This document shows, piece after piece, positions 24,977 to 36,205 of a stretch of DNA of 64,000 nucleotides (position 1 is its first letter; each line of letters opens with the position of its first letter). The DNA is from Rallus limicola (Eukaryota > Chordata > Aves > Gruiformes > Rallidae): assembly GCA_022605955.1 (NCBI GenBank), contig JAKCOZ010000021.1, forward strand, positions 13,504,161 to 13,568,160, written 5' to 3'. The position numbers and the translations under genes are program-made. The notes below the pieces were generated by a model. That model saw only the letters and a program-made list of their open reading frames with translations. It did no database searches and was not told the origin of the DNA.

Positions 24977-25029
24977 GGAAAAAAAAGGAAAGAAAAAAAA
25001 AAAGAAAAAGAAAACCAAAAGAAGAGGGA
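24977..25029. repeat. A-rich purine tract
   Basis: About 50 bases of A with scattered G; the only pyrimidines are two C near 25015. It may be the tail of an old retroposed sequence or a simple expansion; no poly-A signal immediately precedes it. Confidence 0.85.
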
Positions 25030-25405
25030 ACACTGAACTGCCCACAGCTGGACTGAGCTGAACTTCCACTGCTAAGCCGCTAACGCTAGGTTTTCCTCAC
25101 TGCTCCAGTGTCAGTGAGGTTATGGAAACCAGAGAGGCAAACAAATGGGAATTTCTAAACAGATCAAGGGCTAAAGGAAGGGAAAAAATGGCTGTGCAAG
25201 AGAATATTTGGAGCACATCCGTTCTGTGGAGAGTTGTGTGTTTCTCAGGGAACCCAAGAGAAGGGGAGATATGCCTATACAAGAGAGGTCAGCTAGTATC
25301 AGATCACATCACCCCTTTCCCTTGGCTGCCTTTTAACACTCCTATTTGAGTACATTTCCCTTTGGTTGTGGGAACCACACAATCCACCAGCCCTCTTAAA
25401 AAGCA
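25030..25405. other. Unique non-coding DNA, nothing recognised
   Basis: Overlapping ORFs of 60-75 codons on both strands, without features. Confidence 0.55.
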
Positions 25406-25490
25406 CCTTTCAGTGGCACCGCCTGAAACAGAAACCAGACTTCTGCCTTCAAGTCCCCTGCTCAATGCTCTACCCTCTAATGATCAGACC
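25406..25490 (-). repeat. Possible MIR fragment, minus orientation, highly diverged
   Basis: The order 'acagaaaccagacttctgcc', 'gctcaatgctctaccctct' resembles the reverse complement of the MIR 5' part (gaacccaggcagtctgactcc, gtgctcttaaccact). Too diverged for certainty. Confidence 0.35.
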
Positions 25491-26320
25491 TAGCTTTAAT
25501 CTGCACAGAAAAGACAGGGTTTGGGAGTCAGGCACAACCTCATCATGCACCACCAAGAGAGCACTTTAATTACTCCAAACACAGCTGGTGGGGCTCCTTG
25601 GTCCCCCCTCGCTTCTCCCCCCTCAGGGATTCACCCCTGGTTTTAACAGGAACGCCTGAATGGCCACGGTGGAAGTGCACCCCCAGCTCTGCATATGCAT
25701 TCACATGCTCAGGGGTCAGCAGCCCTGAAAACGATGCCCAGACAGCAACATGATGAATGGAGCACAGGGACTAGATTAAAAAAGACTTTCAAATGCAGTT
25801 CAATTTAAATAAATCCCCCTATTTTTGTTGCCATTGACTAGCTTAAACTACATTTAGTCTCTGCCATTTGTCTTCTTTCTTTACAACCTATTTGCAGTTA
25901 GCAGAGATCGCCTTTAAGAGAGTAACAATAAAGAGAGACACATGAGCTCACCATCTCCTAGGCTACACCCCCACAGTGCACGCTGTCTTGTTCCCATGGG
26001 TTGCCCCAGTGAGGGTCCCTCCTTGTATCCAGACCACAAGCTCCTGGGATGTCTACCTACCACCCCACACTGCACACTGATGCCTGTCCTGCACAACCCT
26101 TTCACACCCACCCTCTTTTTACACTCCAGAGTCCTGGGGGACAGCCACGTATTAGGATCCTCTTCCCACAGCTAAAGCCAGGACGCAGATCAATCTGGCT
26201 GCACCAGCACCCTACCGCAGCCAGGACCCTACCCAGATGATGTACATGGAGAGACAAGTTGCTGAAGATTGCACTGAGAACCAGCTGTGGGCGGGGACAC
26301 AACCTACACTGAGGAGTGAC
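25491..26320. other. GC-richer non-coding patch
   Basis: From about 25600 the sequence is GC-richer, C-rich on the plus strand, with overlapping ORFs on both strands (65-84 codons). These are in conflicting frames and show no domain, so I do not call a gene. Confidence 0.5.
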
Positions 26321-26321
26321 A

Positions 26322-26357
26322 CTCATCTCCAGAGCCACTCTCATCTCCAGAGCCATG
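26322..26357. repeat. 18-bp tandem duplication
   Basis: The unit ctcatctccagagccact is followed directly by a second copy differing only in its last two bases. A replication-slippage or microhomology duplication. Confidence 0.9.
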
Positions 26358-26619
26358 GGATGTACCAGCCATGCTGAAGTGAGTCCCTGTCCTACACAGA
26401 TTAGTTGCTGGAGGACCCCTCAGTCAAGTTCACATCCAAGACACTGCCCACAGTTCACAGCACCAACCATCAGGATGCAACTGACCTCCTCCATGCCTAA
26501 TACAAGGGGGCTAATAAAAAAATGGGAAAAATATGAGATGTTCACACCCAGTATCTTCAGATGACATCAACTCTGGAGAGCAGCCAGACAAGTATCCCAC
26601 ACCAGAAGCAATCAGGTAT
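26358..26619. other. Unique non-coding DNA
   Basis: Short GC-mid segment between two tandem duplications. Crossed by an 82-codon plus ORF (26316-26564) with no recognisable motif. Confidence 0.5.
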
Positions 26620-26655
26620 CATCAACTAGCTGCTGGTCATCAACTAGCTGCTGGT
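26620..26655. repeat. 18-bp tandem duplication
   Basis: Two exact head-to-tail copies of catcaactagctgctggt. It is the second 18-bp duplication within 350 bp. Being a multiple of three it would keep an ORF open on the minus strand (26612-26818), where it encodes a repeated DQQLVD unit. Confidence 0.93.
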
Positions 26656-26711
26656 CACGCAGAACACTTTTAGCTGTAAGCAACCTGACATCAAATTCCT
26701 CATTGCTAGAG

Positions 26712-26921
26712 CTATGCCTCACTGTCACTACTAAAGATGTCCAGGACAAGAAAAATGCACCAGGGAAACAGGACATTCTTATACACAATGCTACTGTAGA
26801 TAGGATGTGCTTTTCCATCCAGGGCTATCACCCCAGGTTCCAGCTGATCAGCTGGAACAATGCACATTAGCAACACAACCACACAGACAGTGGCTGTGAA
26901 TCTCAGAGGTCCTGTACTCAT
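26712..26921 (-). other. Doubtful short ORF with signal-peptide-like N-terminus
   Basis: Read from an ATG at 26921 to a stop at 26712, this gives 69 residues; a second ATG lies four codons upstream in the same frame. From 26921 the start is MSTGPLRF followed by a hydrophobic stretch (TATVCVVVLLMCIVPA) and a plausible cleavage region before DQLEP, the outline of a secreted protein. About 40 bases upstream of the ATG is a TATATATT box, with a CACGTG E-box between. Against it: the family is not recognised, a second hydrophobic run ends the ORF, and one such ORF is expected by chance in this much DNA. It could be a first coding exon (a GTATAAG donor-like word lies near codon 50), a relic, or nothing. 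Confidence 0.13.
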
Positions 26922-26974
26922 GGTTTGCAACAAGCAGACATCTCCATTCCACCACGTGACAAAATATATAGCAT

Positions 26975-28260
26975 CTGTAATGTCAATGACATGGTTTCTC
27001 TGGTATCTGTAGCCCCATGGGTCTGACCTGCACGGCTTGCAGGTAACCCTGCATTTCTGATGTTCTCAGAAATGTAATCAGTGAGCAAACACATATTGTA
27101 AAGTGCAAAAAGACTCTGATGTCAACACAAAAAGCTTTTCCTGCCATCAAATCAAAGCAGAATACATTTGCCACACAAAGAAACTACTGGCAAAGAGGAA
27201 ACTCCAGAAATTCAGCCCCCACCAAACATCACTGTCTGCTCCGTTGCAAGTCTAAGAATCAAAGAGAACTATTTACTTACAAATCAGTGAACAGTAGTCA
27301 AAATTAACTGCTGTATAGTATTTTATCCTTTAATTTTGTGGGCCTTTTTTTTTTTTAAGCCAGCTCCCGGGCACCTGAAGGCAATGCAATGCAGGGAGAC
27401 CTCATGGCACCATGGGACAGTAAGGTCAGAAAATCACTTCTGCAGGTGGTGGGTGATGACACCATCAGATGCCCTCAAATTCTTCTAGGACCTCTAAGTT
27501 GCCAGCACTACCAAGCCATGGCTGCCCAGTAGGGTAATGTTTTACCCAATTCCTTTCTTTCTACGTGCTTAGTCATGGCTTGGTGTAAGTCATTATGGTC
27601 TCACTCTGCAGCAGCCAAATCCCAGGGCTGCTAGAGCTGTGCATGATCTCAGGCTACCTAGAAGCTTCCTTGCCAAAAATTTCCTACAAAACTTCCTACC
27701 TGAGGCATTTCCCACCCATGTGGTTTTTCCTGAACCTTTCCAGATGGGACACATTCAGACAGTGCTGGAAGGGCTCAGCAGCCTGGATGCTATCAGCCGG
27801 CTGGGAATGTAACCTCCAGGGCACTGTGTCAGGGCTGTGCAGATCCATTGATCTCCTCCTTTTAACCCAGTGGAAAGCTCAAGTTTTCATAAACCAATTC
27901 TCCTTAACCTCTGTGAGAAAGAAGAGATCTCAGGGATTTAAGCACTGATGGTCTTAACACTGTGTTAGCGGTGAAGGAGCTTGTCTGAGATCCTGATCAG
28001 TGGAGTGGAGCTCAGAGGAGCAGGTCAGGAAATGTCACAGACAGATCACCACTGAAGAAGATGGTCGTATTTCTCAAGGAGCTCCCCCGCTGGGAGAAGA
28101 TGCTAGGAGGGAGGGAAAGGGTGTACAGGGACATGGAGGAAGGGAGAGAAAGCCTTAGTCAGCAGGACGAGCATCCTGAGTCACTCTGCTGGGGAGGTGA
28201 GGCCACTTTGCCAAGGAAAGGCTGATGGAGTGAGTTAGATGCCTGGAGTAATTTCACAGC
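26975..28260. other. Unique non-coding DNA, nothing recognised
   Basis: A T10 run at 27347-27356 and ORFs of 60-117 codons (27595-27948 the longest) without domains. No repeats recognised. Confidence 0.6.
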
Positions 28261-28310
28261 AGGGGAAATAAAAAAATAAAAAGAAAAAAAATGTGTTTTG
28301 TTTTGTTTTG
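28261..28310. repeat. A-rich/(TTTTG)n simple sequence
   Basis: An A-rich run with scattered T and G passes into three TTTTG units. Confidence 0.85.
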
Positions 28311-28724
28311 GATGAAGAGTTTGTGCAACTCTAGCCACAAGCAAAATACAAAATCCCAGTGATTTGAACCTCAGTCACCCACTGCTCTGACCCTCACGGC
28401 TGCCCTGTTTGTGTGAACAAGCTGGGGGGGTAAGTGCAGTCCTTGCCAGGCATCCGAATGAGCCACAAGCCCTTGTTGGGCCTGCGCACAGCAGCTCCCG
28501 ATGAATCACTGGAGCGTGCAGGGCAGAGCACTCCATCCACCCTCCCGTGGCCAGGATGAGCATCACTCCACCGCAAGCGTCAAGAGGAGCCATGTGCTCA
28601 GTCCCAGTCCCACCACCGCAGCTGCTGGGAGAGAGCCGTGCCCCCCTCTCCACACCCGGAACGCCTGGCTGGGGCTTGGAGTGCTGCCGCTGTGAGCGTT
28701 TTTGGATGAGAAAGCAGCTCGTTC
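28311..28724. other. GC-richer patch, CpG-bearing, unassigned
   Basis: Between 28380 and 28700 GC content and CpG frequency rise. A good splice-donor word (gtaagtgcag) occurs at 28431, but no convincing upstream exon frame matches it. Overlapping ORFs on both strands (60-104 codons) have no domain. Could be the edge of a regulatory element continuing downstream. Confidence 0.4.
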
Positions 28725-28990
28725 TGCTGACTCATAGATGCAATTTTTATAAAGCAGCAGTGAATTTGTTGAACTCTGATTTCACTTTGCCTAGATCTTC
28801 CCAGCTACTTTCCATGCTAAAAGCCATCAATAAAGTCATACATTTTCTTTTTTTGCTATAAAGCCATTTACATTTCACTGGAACTTTTATTTAGAAACAC
28901 AAACACAAGCACTGAAAATCAGGTGGTTTTTACCCAGCATAAAGCCCTGCATTGCATACCAAGGCCCTTAAAAACATATCATAGCTACCC
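28725..28990. promoter_or_regulatory. Possible conserved non-coding element
   Basis: Smooth AT-rich block free of repeats, next to the CpG-bearing patch, with words such as tgcaatttttataaagc, gccatcaataaagtcatac and tataaagccatttac. The texture suggests constraint, but there is no decisive motif. It also contains AATAAA words, so it could equally be a transcript 3' end. Confidence 0.2.
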
Positions 28991-31900
28991 TACCAGCAAA
29001 CATCAGCCTTTCCTTTTCAACTGAGTAAGTGCACAGTGAATACAAAAGCCTGAAAAAGAAAATAATGTTTTTTCCATCATTATCTAAGCGTTAATAGAGC
29101 ACAACATTTCATAGCCCCCTGAGAACTGGGGTAAAGTTGGGACTGACAACAGGAGGAAACCGTATTTCCATTTTGTCTCATAAATATTTTTCTTACAGTG
29201 CTTTTGCTTCAGCACCAAGGACCAAGCACAACAGTGACGGCAGGCAGAAATAAGATCTTTCATTAGATCAACCGGAATAGCTGGAAAAATTAGATAAGTT
29301 TCCAGGTGCTTCCTAACTGGTCTCTTTTATAGAGTCACTAAGACAAGTCTATTGAAACCTCTTGAGCTGCAGAGCTCTGTGGACTTTGCTTAGGTTTGCT
29401 TTCAGTATTTCCAGAAGCGTGTTTTTTGCAGCTTACTTGAACGAAGGGCAAAGATTACACCTCTCCAGCTGCAGAGAAGTGGCTGCCCACCCCTTGAACC
29501 AGCCAGAATCCCTTCCATTACATCAGAACTTCGCTTTTTCCCAAGCCCCTTCCTTTTCATTTGCGAAAAGAAACGTCCAGAAGAGAGATTTAGAAAATAA
29601 TCACACATCCCCATAAAAAAATACAACACAAAAAATACAAATAAATTAACTTTTATGGTATCAGATCTGTTCTCCTTCGTGAATCAAGCTCTCAGCAAAA
29701 TCTGCATCAGGTAGTTTGCTTGTTCCCAGCACAGTGACCATAGTGTAGCTGCAGGAGAACAAAGGTATTTCATACACATAACTGGGGACACTCTCACCAG
29801 CTCCATTCCACCTCCATAAACTTCATGGAGAGAGAGGGAGGAGGAGTACAAGGTGCCAAGCAGCACGCTTCTCCCAGGTATCACAGACCTTCCATTCTGT
29901 GCACTCAGCAGATACAAATGGAAATCACTGATGAAGAAATGGGACATCAGAGAACACAAAGCCCTCTTTCTGATCTTAATAGCAGCTTAGTGGTGCATGG
30001 GACTTCTACCCATATGCACTGCAAGCATGGCTGAAGAAAAATAGCACTTGGTGCTGTTAAAAGTGATCTTGTTTAACCTTCGAAAAAAAAAGCAATGATT
30101 ATGAAAGAGGTGACAAGGTTGTTCTGGGTATTCTAATTGAAAATTGCTGCCATTTTCCGAGCTCCTCTGGACATGTGGCTTCAATTAATCAGAATTCAAT
30201 GATAAATAGTGCTGGGAATGAGAATGGGGTTTGGATTATTTGCTCTGAGCAGAAGACAGTCAGCAAAAAATCAATGAGGGGCTGTGAGGCAAGGACCAGC
30301 CTACCTTGGTGTATGGACACCTCATGGGATTTTGGCATCATCAGAAGAACGTGCAACAATCATGTTCAGAGCAGCTAAAGCCATGCCAGATTCAGCAGCC
30401 TGTGGAGCCCTTTCACACACCACCAGTGAACCCCAGCAGTGGGGTCGAACTCAGATGCTTTGGCAACAAGCAGTGCAGAAAGCCTAGAAGACAGCAAAAT
30501 TTGGAGTCTTTCTTTGGAAGAACAATGGGAAAATCATCCAGCCAGGATTTGAATCAGTTGCTGGTCCTGACACCTGAACTACTAGAAACCACGAGGGCTG
30601 CTTTAAAAAGAAACAAAATCACAAGGTTTGTCAGCAGATTTCCATTATGAGGGAGCTGAGGTCAACCATATTTCTAAATTAATTTTCTAGTGCATATTGG
30701 ATAAACTTTAGGTAATTGTCCCTCCTCCACACCACCCACCCCTTTTTAATAAGTACAATTTACTAGAGTTGCATAAAAATGAGTAATACATTAGTTTCAC
30801 TTAGACCCAATATGAAATGAGTCATTTCTTTCCAGCACATGACCAGGCTATTATGTCTCTCCTAAGCATACTGCAGAAAGATAAAGATGTTACTTTTTGC
30901 CCATAAACAAGACACTGTAAAACATGATTTTTTTAAGTGACAATGAGTTCACCTCCTGAAAAGGTCCATTTGAAATGCACCTTTCCCTGTCATACCCACA
31001 TCCCCACGGCTACAACAAGCCCTGGGAAAGGGCATGTACTTTGTTCTCACTCAGACAAACCATGCCTGTCTGTCTCTGGTTGACAAGGGGAAAAAGAGTC
31101 TTTCTGACAATGGGGCCCCAGAGGGAATAAACACGGTACCATTATTTATAGATCCAAAGCTCGATAGTCCGATCACCAGATCCTCCCTTCCCTTCAGGCT
31201 TTGTGCAACCACTATTTATTCTTGCCCTGTTCTTGGCATTTCTGCCCCTCTCATCTTTCCAGCTCTCGACATCTCAGACACGCTCTCTTTAGAAAGGGGA
31301 CAGGTTCTGCCTGGGACCACGAAGCACAATGTTTGTGTAGATAACATGATTACATTGAAAGCACTATTCTCTCTCAAAGATCAGTGTTGCCCTTTGGTTT
31401 TATCCCTTCTGTTTGAACTGGAGGAAACATGGCTAGGCCAGGGGTTCCTGATCTTCTCATAAATTAGCCTCTGTTTAAGAAAACCTGGCCAACTAAACCA
31501 AGGAAGTTGTTCTCTCTTAGAACAGATAAATTGGTATTTAAAGTTAAAATAGCAGAGCAGAGAAGACATGAACCCTCCAGGGCAGGGTAGAGCCCTTTGA
31601 CCTTCGTGCCTCACACCCCAAAGAAAAAGAAAGTATTTTGCCACCCATGAGGCAGCACATGCTCTGCAATGCCTGCAGGAAGTCAGCAGGGTTTGGGACC
31701 TACTCCCATCACAGGAGCATGACACCCAGTTGGCTGAACACGAGCGAGGCGGAAGGGACCAGCACTATCTTGCTCTGCAGCGGCAGCAATGTTTCTGTAC
31801 AACCTTCGTGGGGTACACTGAAATTAGAGTGCCTTCACAGAGTTATATTTTTCCCTTGCTAAGCTCCCCTCTCTGGAACTACATGGCAAAATCACAAATA

Positions 31901-32666
31901 CCCCAAAGCCAGGAGTAATGGCAAAAACCAAACCATTTATTAACCTATTCACTGTAACGCAGCCTGACAGAAACAGGTTATTGCTTCCAAAATCTGACCT
32001 TAGAGAGAAGCTCCCATACTCCTTTCACATCTTTTATATCTTCTCTGGCCTGCTTCATATTTGAATCCACAGAGCAGATTTTAAACATACCAGTGGATGC
32101 TCCCTGGTGTCATTCTCACTGACAGCTCCAATCACTGTCAGCAAACGTACCCTGCCAAATATTGCTGCTATAGTCTAACCTCACCTTGCCCTTCACTGCC
32201 ATCCAGAAACCAGCCCATAACTTACTGACTATAGAGCACATCTTGTTTTTCCTTACCAAGGAAATCTCTTTACTAGACCAACTGATACAGCAGGAAGAGA
32301 CAAAACACCTTTCATGTCCCCAAGCTTTTTCTCAAGGTCAGGAACAGGAGTAGAAGATTTTTCATTCATGTTGGAGTATTAGTTTGCTCATTGGCATCAT
32401 ACAACTGCATTTACTGTACTACCAAATCCACGTGCACCTTTTAGACCTCAAAATAGCAACTGGTGTATTTATTAATACATTTTCTACATGAGGATATTCA
32501 CTGCACATGACTATCTAGAAGCACTGACAGTACTCAAAGTATACATTACATGTATGCATACACCTTACTTTGGTCCCAGTAAGGATACTTCTGTGTCCCA
32601 TGATGAACAGAGATTTTAAACTCTTCTTTCCCTTCGTAATAAAAATCATAGTTTTATAAAAAACAG
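28991..32666. other. Unique non-coding DNA, nothing certain
   Basis: About 3.7 kb. ORFs of up to 142 codons (31034-31462, plus) and 114 codons (30306-30650, plus; 31381-31725, minus) have no recognised domain. Weak MIR-like wording (ggatttgaatcagttgctgg near 30546) is too diverged to call. No RNA gene seen. Confidence 0.55.
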
Positions 32667-32705
32667 AGAAAAAACAAACAAACAAACTAACAAACAAAAA
32701 ACCCA
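32667..32705. repeat. (CAAA)n microsatellite
   Basis: A-rich run followed by about six CAAA units with one CTAA variant. Confidence 0.92.
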
Positions 32706-33197
32706 ACTCAAAATCCCCTAAAAGTCACTTTGAGTCAGAGCCAGGCACAAAAGGATCTCTTCACATTTGTTAGTTTAGTCCACAATATAGGAAGAAATCA
32801 TCAGTTAGCCCAGGACAGTCATATTCCTCTTCAAACATATGTGACCAAACCACAGTGTCAGTAAAAATTCACAAAATTGCTCTCCTGCCTTCACATCTGC
32901 AATGCAGCTCTCCATGAGACTGCTGCAGGCTCAACTCCCACCCACCTAGCTCAGTCCATGGAGCCACAAAGCTCCTTTTCAGATCCCAGATCTGGGAACT
33001 TCTCTGGTGTTGTTCAAAACTTGAGCTAGCAATACTGAAAACCCATTTTCTCTATATCTTTTTATATGAACTGTATATCACCATCTTCTCACTTTGCAAT
33101 CTGAGCCAGTTTTTAATCCATTGCCTTCCAGTACCTCAGTCCTGAGGGTACACTGAGGTCATGCTTCCTATATTTTCTTTGAAATCATGAAACCTAT
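32706..33197. other. Unique non-coding DNA, nothing recognised
   Basis: No ORF above 60 codons, no repeat or RNA recognised. Confidence 0.6.
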
Positions 33198-33219
33198 GGG
33201 GGAAGAAGGGGGGGTTGGG
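33198..33219 (+). other. G-quadruplex-capable tract (plus strand)
   Basis: GGGGG-AAGAA-GGGGGGG-TT-GGG. The G7 run can be split into two GGG tracts with a one-base loop, which meets the G3+N1-7 rule. Confidence 0.5.
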
Positions 33220-33689
33220 TAGAATGTATTTTAAGACCTTCCATAACTCAAGACCTGGAGCTATAAGAAAGGACTATGCGTTGCAGCACTGATGATCAAA
33301 TCATGAGTTGGCAAGACTGGGCTTTCATTCAACTGAACCACAAATGCACTTGAAACAGTGACTTGCTTTTCTCCTTTTGTTTCAGATCAGCCCAGCATCT
33401 TTTCTGACATAGAGTGACCCAGGTCATTTCTGCTCTGAATCATCAACAAAGAAGGGAAAGGAAGAAAAGTGAAGGTATCACACTCCACATCTTTCTCTCA
33501 CAGCATATTCCAGAGGGCACAACTTGATCATAACTTCTCTCACTCTCCCATGACCTCTTGCAAAATAATCCTCTCCTCGCGTCCAAGCTGTAAAGCAAAG
33601 CAGTTCCTCTCACACTTAAAAGTGCACACTACCAGTGATGGCAAGATAAAAGTCATCAACAATGCACAGAATTTCATCTTATCTCAGGA
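33220..33689. other. Unique non-coding DNA, nothing recognised
   Basis: A 75-codon ORF (33469-33696) without domains; otherwise featureless. Confidence 0.55.
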
Positions 33690-33803
33690 AAAATGATACC
33701 TCAACCACAAACAGTGAGGGCCAAGCAGAGAATAAAACTTGCCCAAGGTTATGGGGGGAACCACATTAAGGAGAACTCAGACTCTCCAGCCCTACTTCAG
33801 CAC
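33690..33803 (-). repeat. Probable MIR fragment, minus orientation
   Basis: The order 'aacttgcccaaggttatgg', a diverged spacer, then 'gaactcagactctccagccc' corresponds to the reverse complement of MIR (cttgcccaaggtcacacagc, gaacccaggtctgactcc). The CORE word is well kept and the flanks are poor. Confidence 0.5.
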
Positions 33804-35363
33804 ACAAGTGAGACAAAGAGACTGCTGCCCTTAAATTGTGGACACTGAGGCTTCACCACAACCAAACCGCACAACAGCACTCAGCCAAGGGAGCTGTCCT
33901 CCTTCTCCTTCCCAAGCCTCAGGAAGTGCTTGCAGGACATGGCTGCACAGCTGCAGCTACCCCAGGTCAGTTTCTGAATGATGCATCCACAGGCAGCAGA
34001 AAGCCTACCACATGCCCTAAAGCAGGGTGACCATGTTATTCTGTTTGAGGCTGCTTCTTACTGAAACCTATACAGGAGGAAGCCTAAGTGTTTGGAACAA
34101 TGCTTCCTCCTCTATTTTCAGTGGATGTAGGAGCTACAGCAGCTACAACCATACCTTCACTGGAAAGTGTGGAAACCCCCAGCCGTAGGGAGGGCAAGCA
34201 CAGCATCATTTCCAGCTGTGCTCCTCTTCATCCCCAGCCTTCATCATCTACCTTTCCCTCAAAAGGATCACACCTATCTCTCTGCCTGGCAGAGAGGCAA
34301 ACACCAAGCTGAAGATCACCAGCTGTGCTTAAGGTTCCTCTATGTATCAGTAGCGATGCCTGAGCCACATCTGGATGCAGGTTTAAGCTCTCTTTGGTTG
34401 CAGAGTGGATCCAGGGGAGGAAATGCATCTTGGTCCTCTACTGAACACCTCTGCTAGCTGTCAGACTCACAGTGCTAAGGAGGGAGAGGAGCATGTTACA
34501 TTTCATTCCTTTAGATTACACTTCAGAATTCCTGTGTTCCGACTACAGAAAACACAAATGATGTGGTGGTTTAAACTGATCATCCTGGCAGCAGTTTAAA
34601 AAGAAACAAAACAGAGCCAGGAAAACCCAGATTTATAGAGCTGCAGCCTGTTTCCTAACAGCATGAAGAAGAAAACCTGCCTGTACACGGGATTTTCCAG
34701 CCCTGTCATATCTGTCATCTGGACTGGTCTTACATCCAGGGGCATTATTGTGGTCTTACATCCACAACCTCTCCAGGTAAGAAGGAGTATAACCACAACC
34801 CTTTTTTGTATGAGCCACAGCTATGGGCCCGTCCTCGTGTTTGCTCCTAGATACAAACATTAAGGTCACCAAGTAGGAGAAACCCTGGGCCAGTCTCTCC
34901 TCGGGAAACCCAAGATACATTTCCAAACAGCAGATTACCCATGTATAAGGACTTAACAAATGGGACAGGCCTGCTCTGCTGCCTATGCTTGCCTTCCACA
35001 TAGCCTTCATCTGTTCATTTTCATCACTAGCCACTTTACTGCATTATCATGCCATTACAAAGGTGCAATGCCTTCTCCTGATAAGATCAGCCTTGGGAAG
35101 CTGGAGCACAGCAAATGCAATGGTTGGCATGAAACAAGAAGAGTTATTGTTACGCTTCTTGCTCCTACTTAAGCTCGATGTGAGCATAGGTTTGAAGCAC
35201 AGATCAGACAGACAACTGCAGAAAGCAGGAAAAACACTGAGATTTCTTGTCCACAGCAGAAGAGGGGGAGGGAAACAGGCTGGAGGTGACTGTTCCTTAG
35301 CCAGCCTGTGCTAATCGAAGCGAGCCATCCTCATCAATATCACTTTGCTTTGGCAGCTTTTCA
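33804..35363. other. Unique non-coding DNA, nothing recognised
   Basis: Many overlapping ORFs of 60-109 codons on both strands with no domain. No repeat or RNA gene identified. Confidence 0.6.
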
Positions 35364-35410
35364 AGGGGGGAAAGAAAAAAAAAAAAGAAAGAAAAAAAAA
35401 AAAGAAAAAT
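35364..35410. repeat. Purine-only (A/G) tract
   Basis: A G6 run (35365-35370) is followed by an A-rich run with scattered G, about 45 bases with no pyrimidine. It could form triplex DNA but is most simply an expanded A-rich simple repeat. Confidence 0.88.
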
Positions 35411-35708
35411 CACACTCCCCGTGTGCAACATGCTTTAATTGCTATGTGTATTGCACACCAAAGAGGAAATCCAGGGGGTTAGCAGCAATGTGATGAGCTG
35501 CTAATGCCTTAAAAGAGAAAATTCTTGCAGTTGGGGAGCGGGAAGGGGGAAGGCACATCCCCCTCTGACCCACAGGGCACATTCTTTGCCACTCCATCTG
35601 CCACCCCCAGCTGCTAAATCCTCCGTCACCAGCACAAGGTGATCTCAGACCCAAGCACGCTGCTAACACATGAAAGGAAACAACTTTGGCTGGTTGCCTC
35701 CTTACAAG
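35411..35708. other. Unique non-coding DNA
   Basis: Short interval between the purine tract and the C-rich tracts. Crossed by a 109-codon minus ORF without domains. Confidence 0.5.
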
Positions 35709-35735
35709 CCCCCTCTCCCCACCCCCTTCCTTCCC
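35709..35735 (-). other. G-quadruplex-capable tract (minus strand)
   Basis: The plus strand reads C5-TCT-C4-A-C5-TTCCTT-C3, i.e. four runs of at least three G on the minus strand with loops of 6, 1 and 3 bases. Embedded in a longer pyrimidine-rich segment. Confidence 0.6.
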
Positions 35736-35878
35736 TTCCTCTCTGACATGTTTAAAGCATCTGAACGCCAAGGTACTGAGATATCACAGAGAGAGTTTCC
35801 CTTCCCTATCCTGCTCAGATGGCTCTTGTCAGCAGCTCCCCTCCAGCCCTACTCTCAACCTCCTGTTTTCCATGAGGG

Positions 35879-35904
35879 TTTCCCTCCCTCCTTCCTTCCC
35901 TCCT
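35879..35904. repeat. Pure pyrimidine tract (CCTT/CCCT units)
   Basis: Twenty-six bases of C and T only, built of CCCT and CCTT units. Mirror-like symmetry is partial. Simple repeat with some potential for triplex structure. Confidence 0.8.
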
Positions 35905-36186
35905 GCTCTGGAGCCTCTGCTCTGGAGCTCGTATTATTTCCTTTCTTGGAGCCTACAGTCTGGAGCCAGCGAGGTTTGTCTGCTTCCCTGGGTTCAGCTA
36001 ATAAATTGGGATCAGGGGGTCACACAGCAGGGGACTTGGAAGCCTGAGAGCCTCTGACACCATTTTTATTAGTTTTTACTATACATACCATTTCAGGAGC
36101 CGGGATGCCATCCCAGTGGGGCCCTACCCATTGCTTAGTAACTAAGGTTTTGTAATCTAAGTTTTGACAAGGTCATTTTTTACCTT
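35905..36186. other. Unique non-coding DNA
   Basis: Crossed by two overlapping plus ORFs of about 125 codons (starting 35670 and 35686) in different frames, rich in Ser, Pro and Leu because of the pyrimidine bias. Not convincing as genes. Confidence 0.5.
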
Positions 36187-36205
36187 GGGAGAGGGTGGGG
36201 GAGGG
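36187..36205 (+). other. Canonical G-quadruplex motif (plus strand)
   Basis: GGG-AGA-GGG-T-GGGGG-A-GGG: four G tracts with loops of 3, 1 and 1 bases, the short-loop form that is among the most stable. It is about 450 bp from the minus-strand motif at 35709. Confidence 0.8.

Noticed and set aside
24780..25061. 93-codon ORF ending in a lysine run, as a nuclear basic protein
   Set aside because: The lysines come from a simple A-rich tract (24977-25029); the rest has no recognisable domain.
28375..28440. Coding exon ending at the gtaagtgcag donor word (28431)
   Set aside because: The upstream sequence to the nearest acceptor-like word is short and two of three frames contain stops; no known protein is suggested.
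30540..30600. Further MIR fragment near 'ggatttgaatcagttgctgg'
   Set aside because: Only one short word matches MIR and the flanks do not follow the consensus order.
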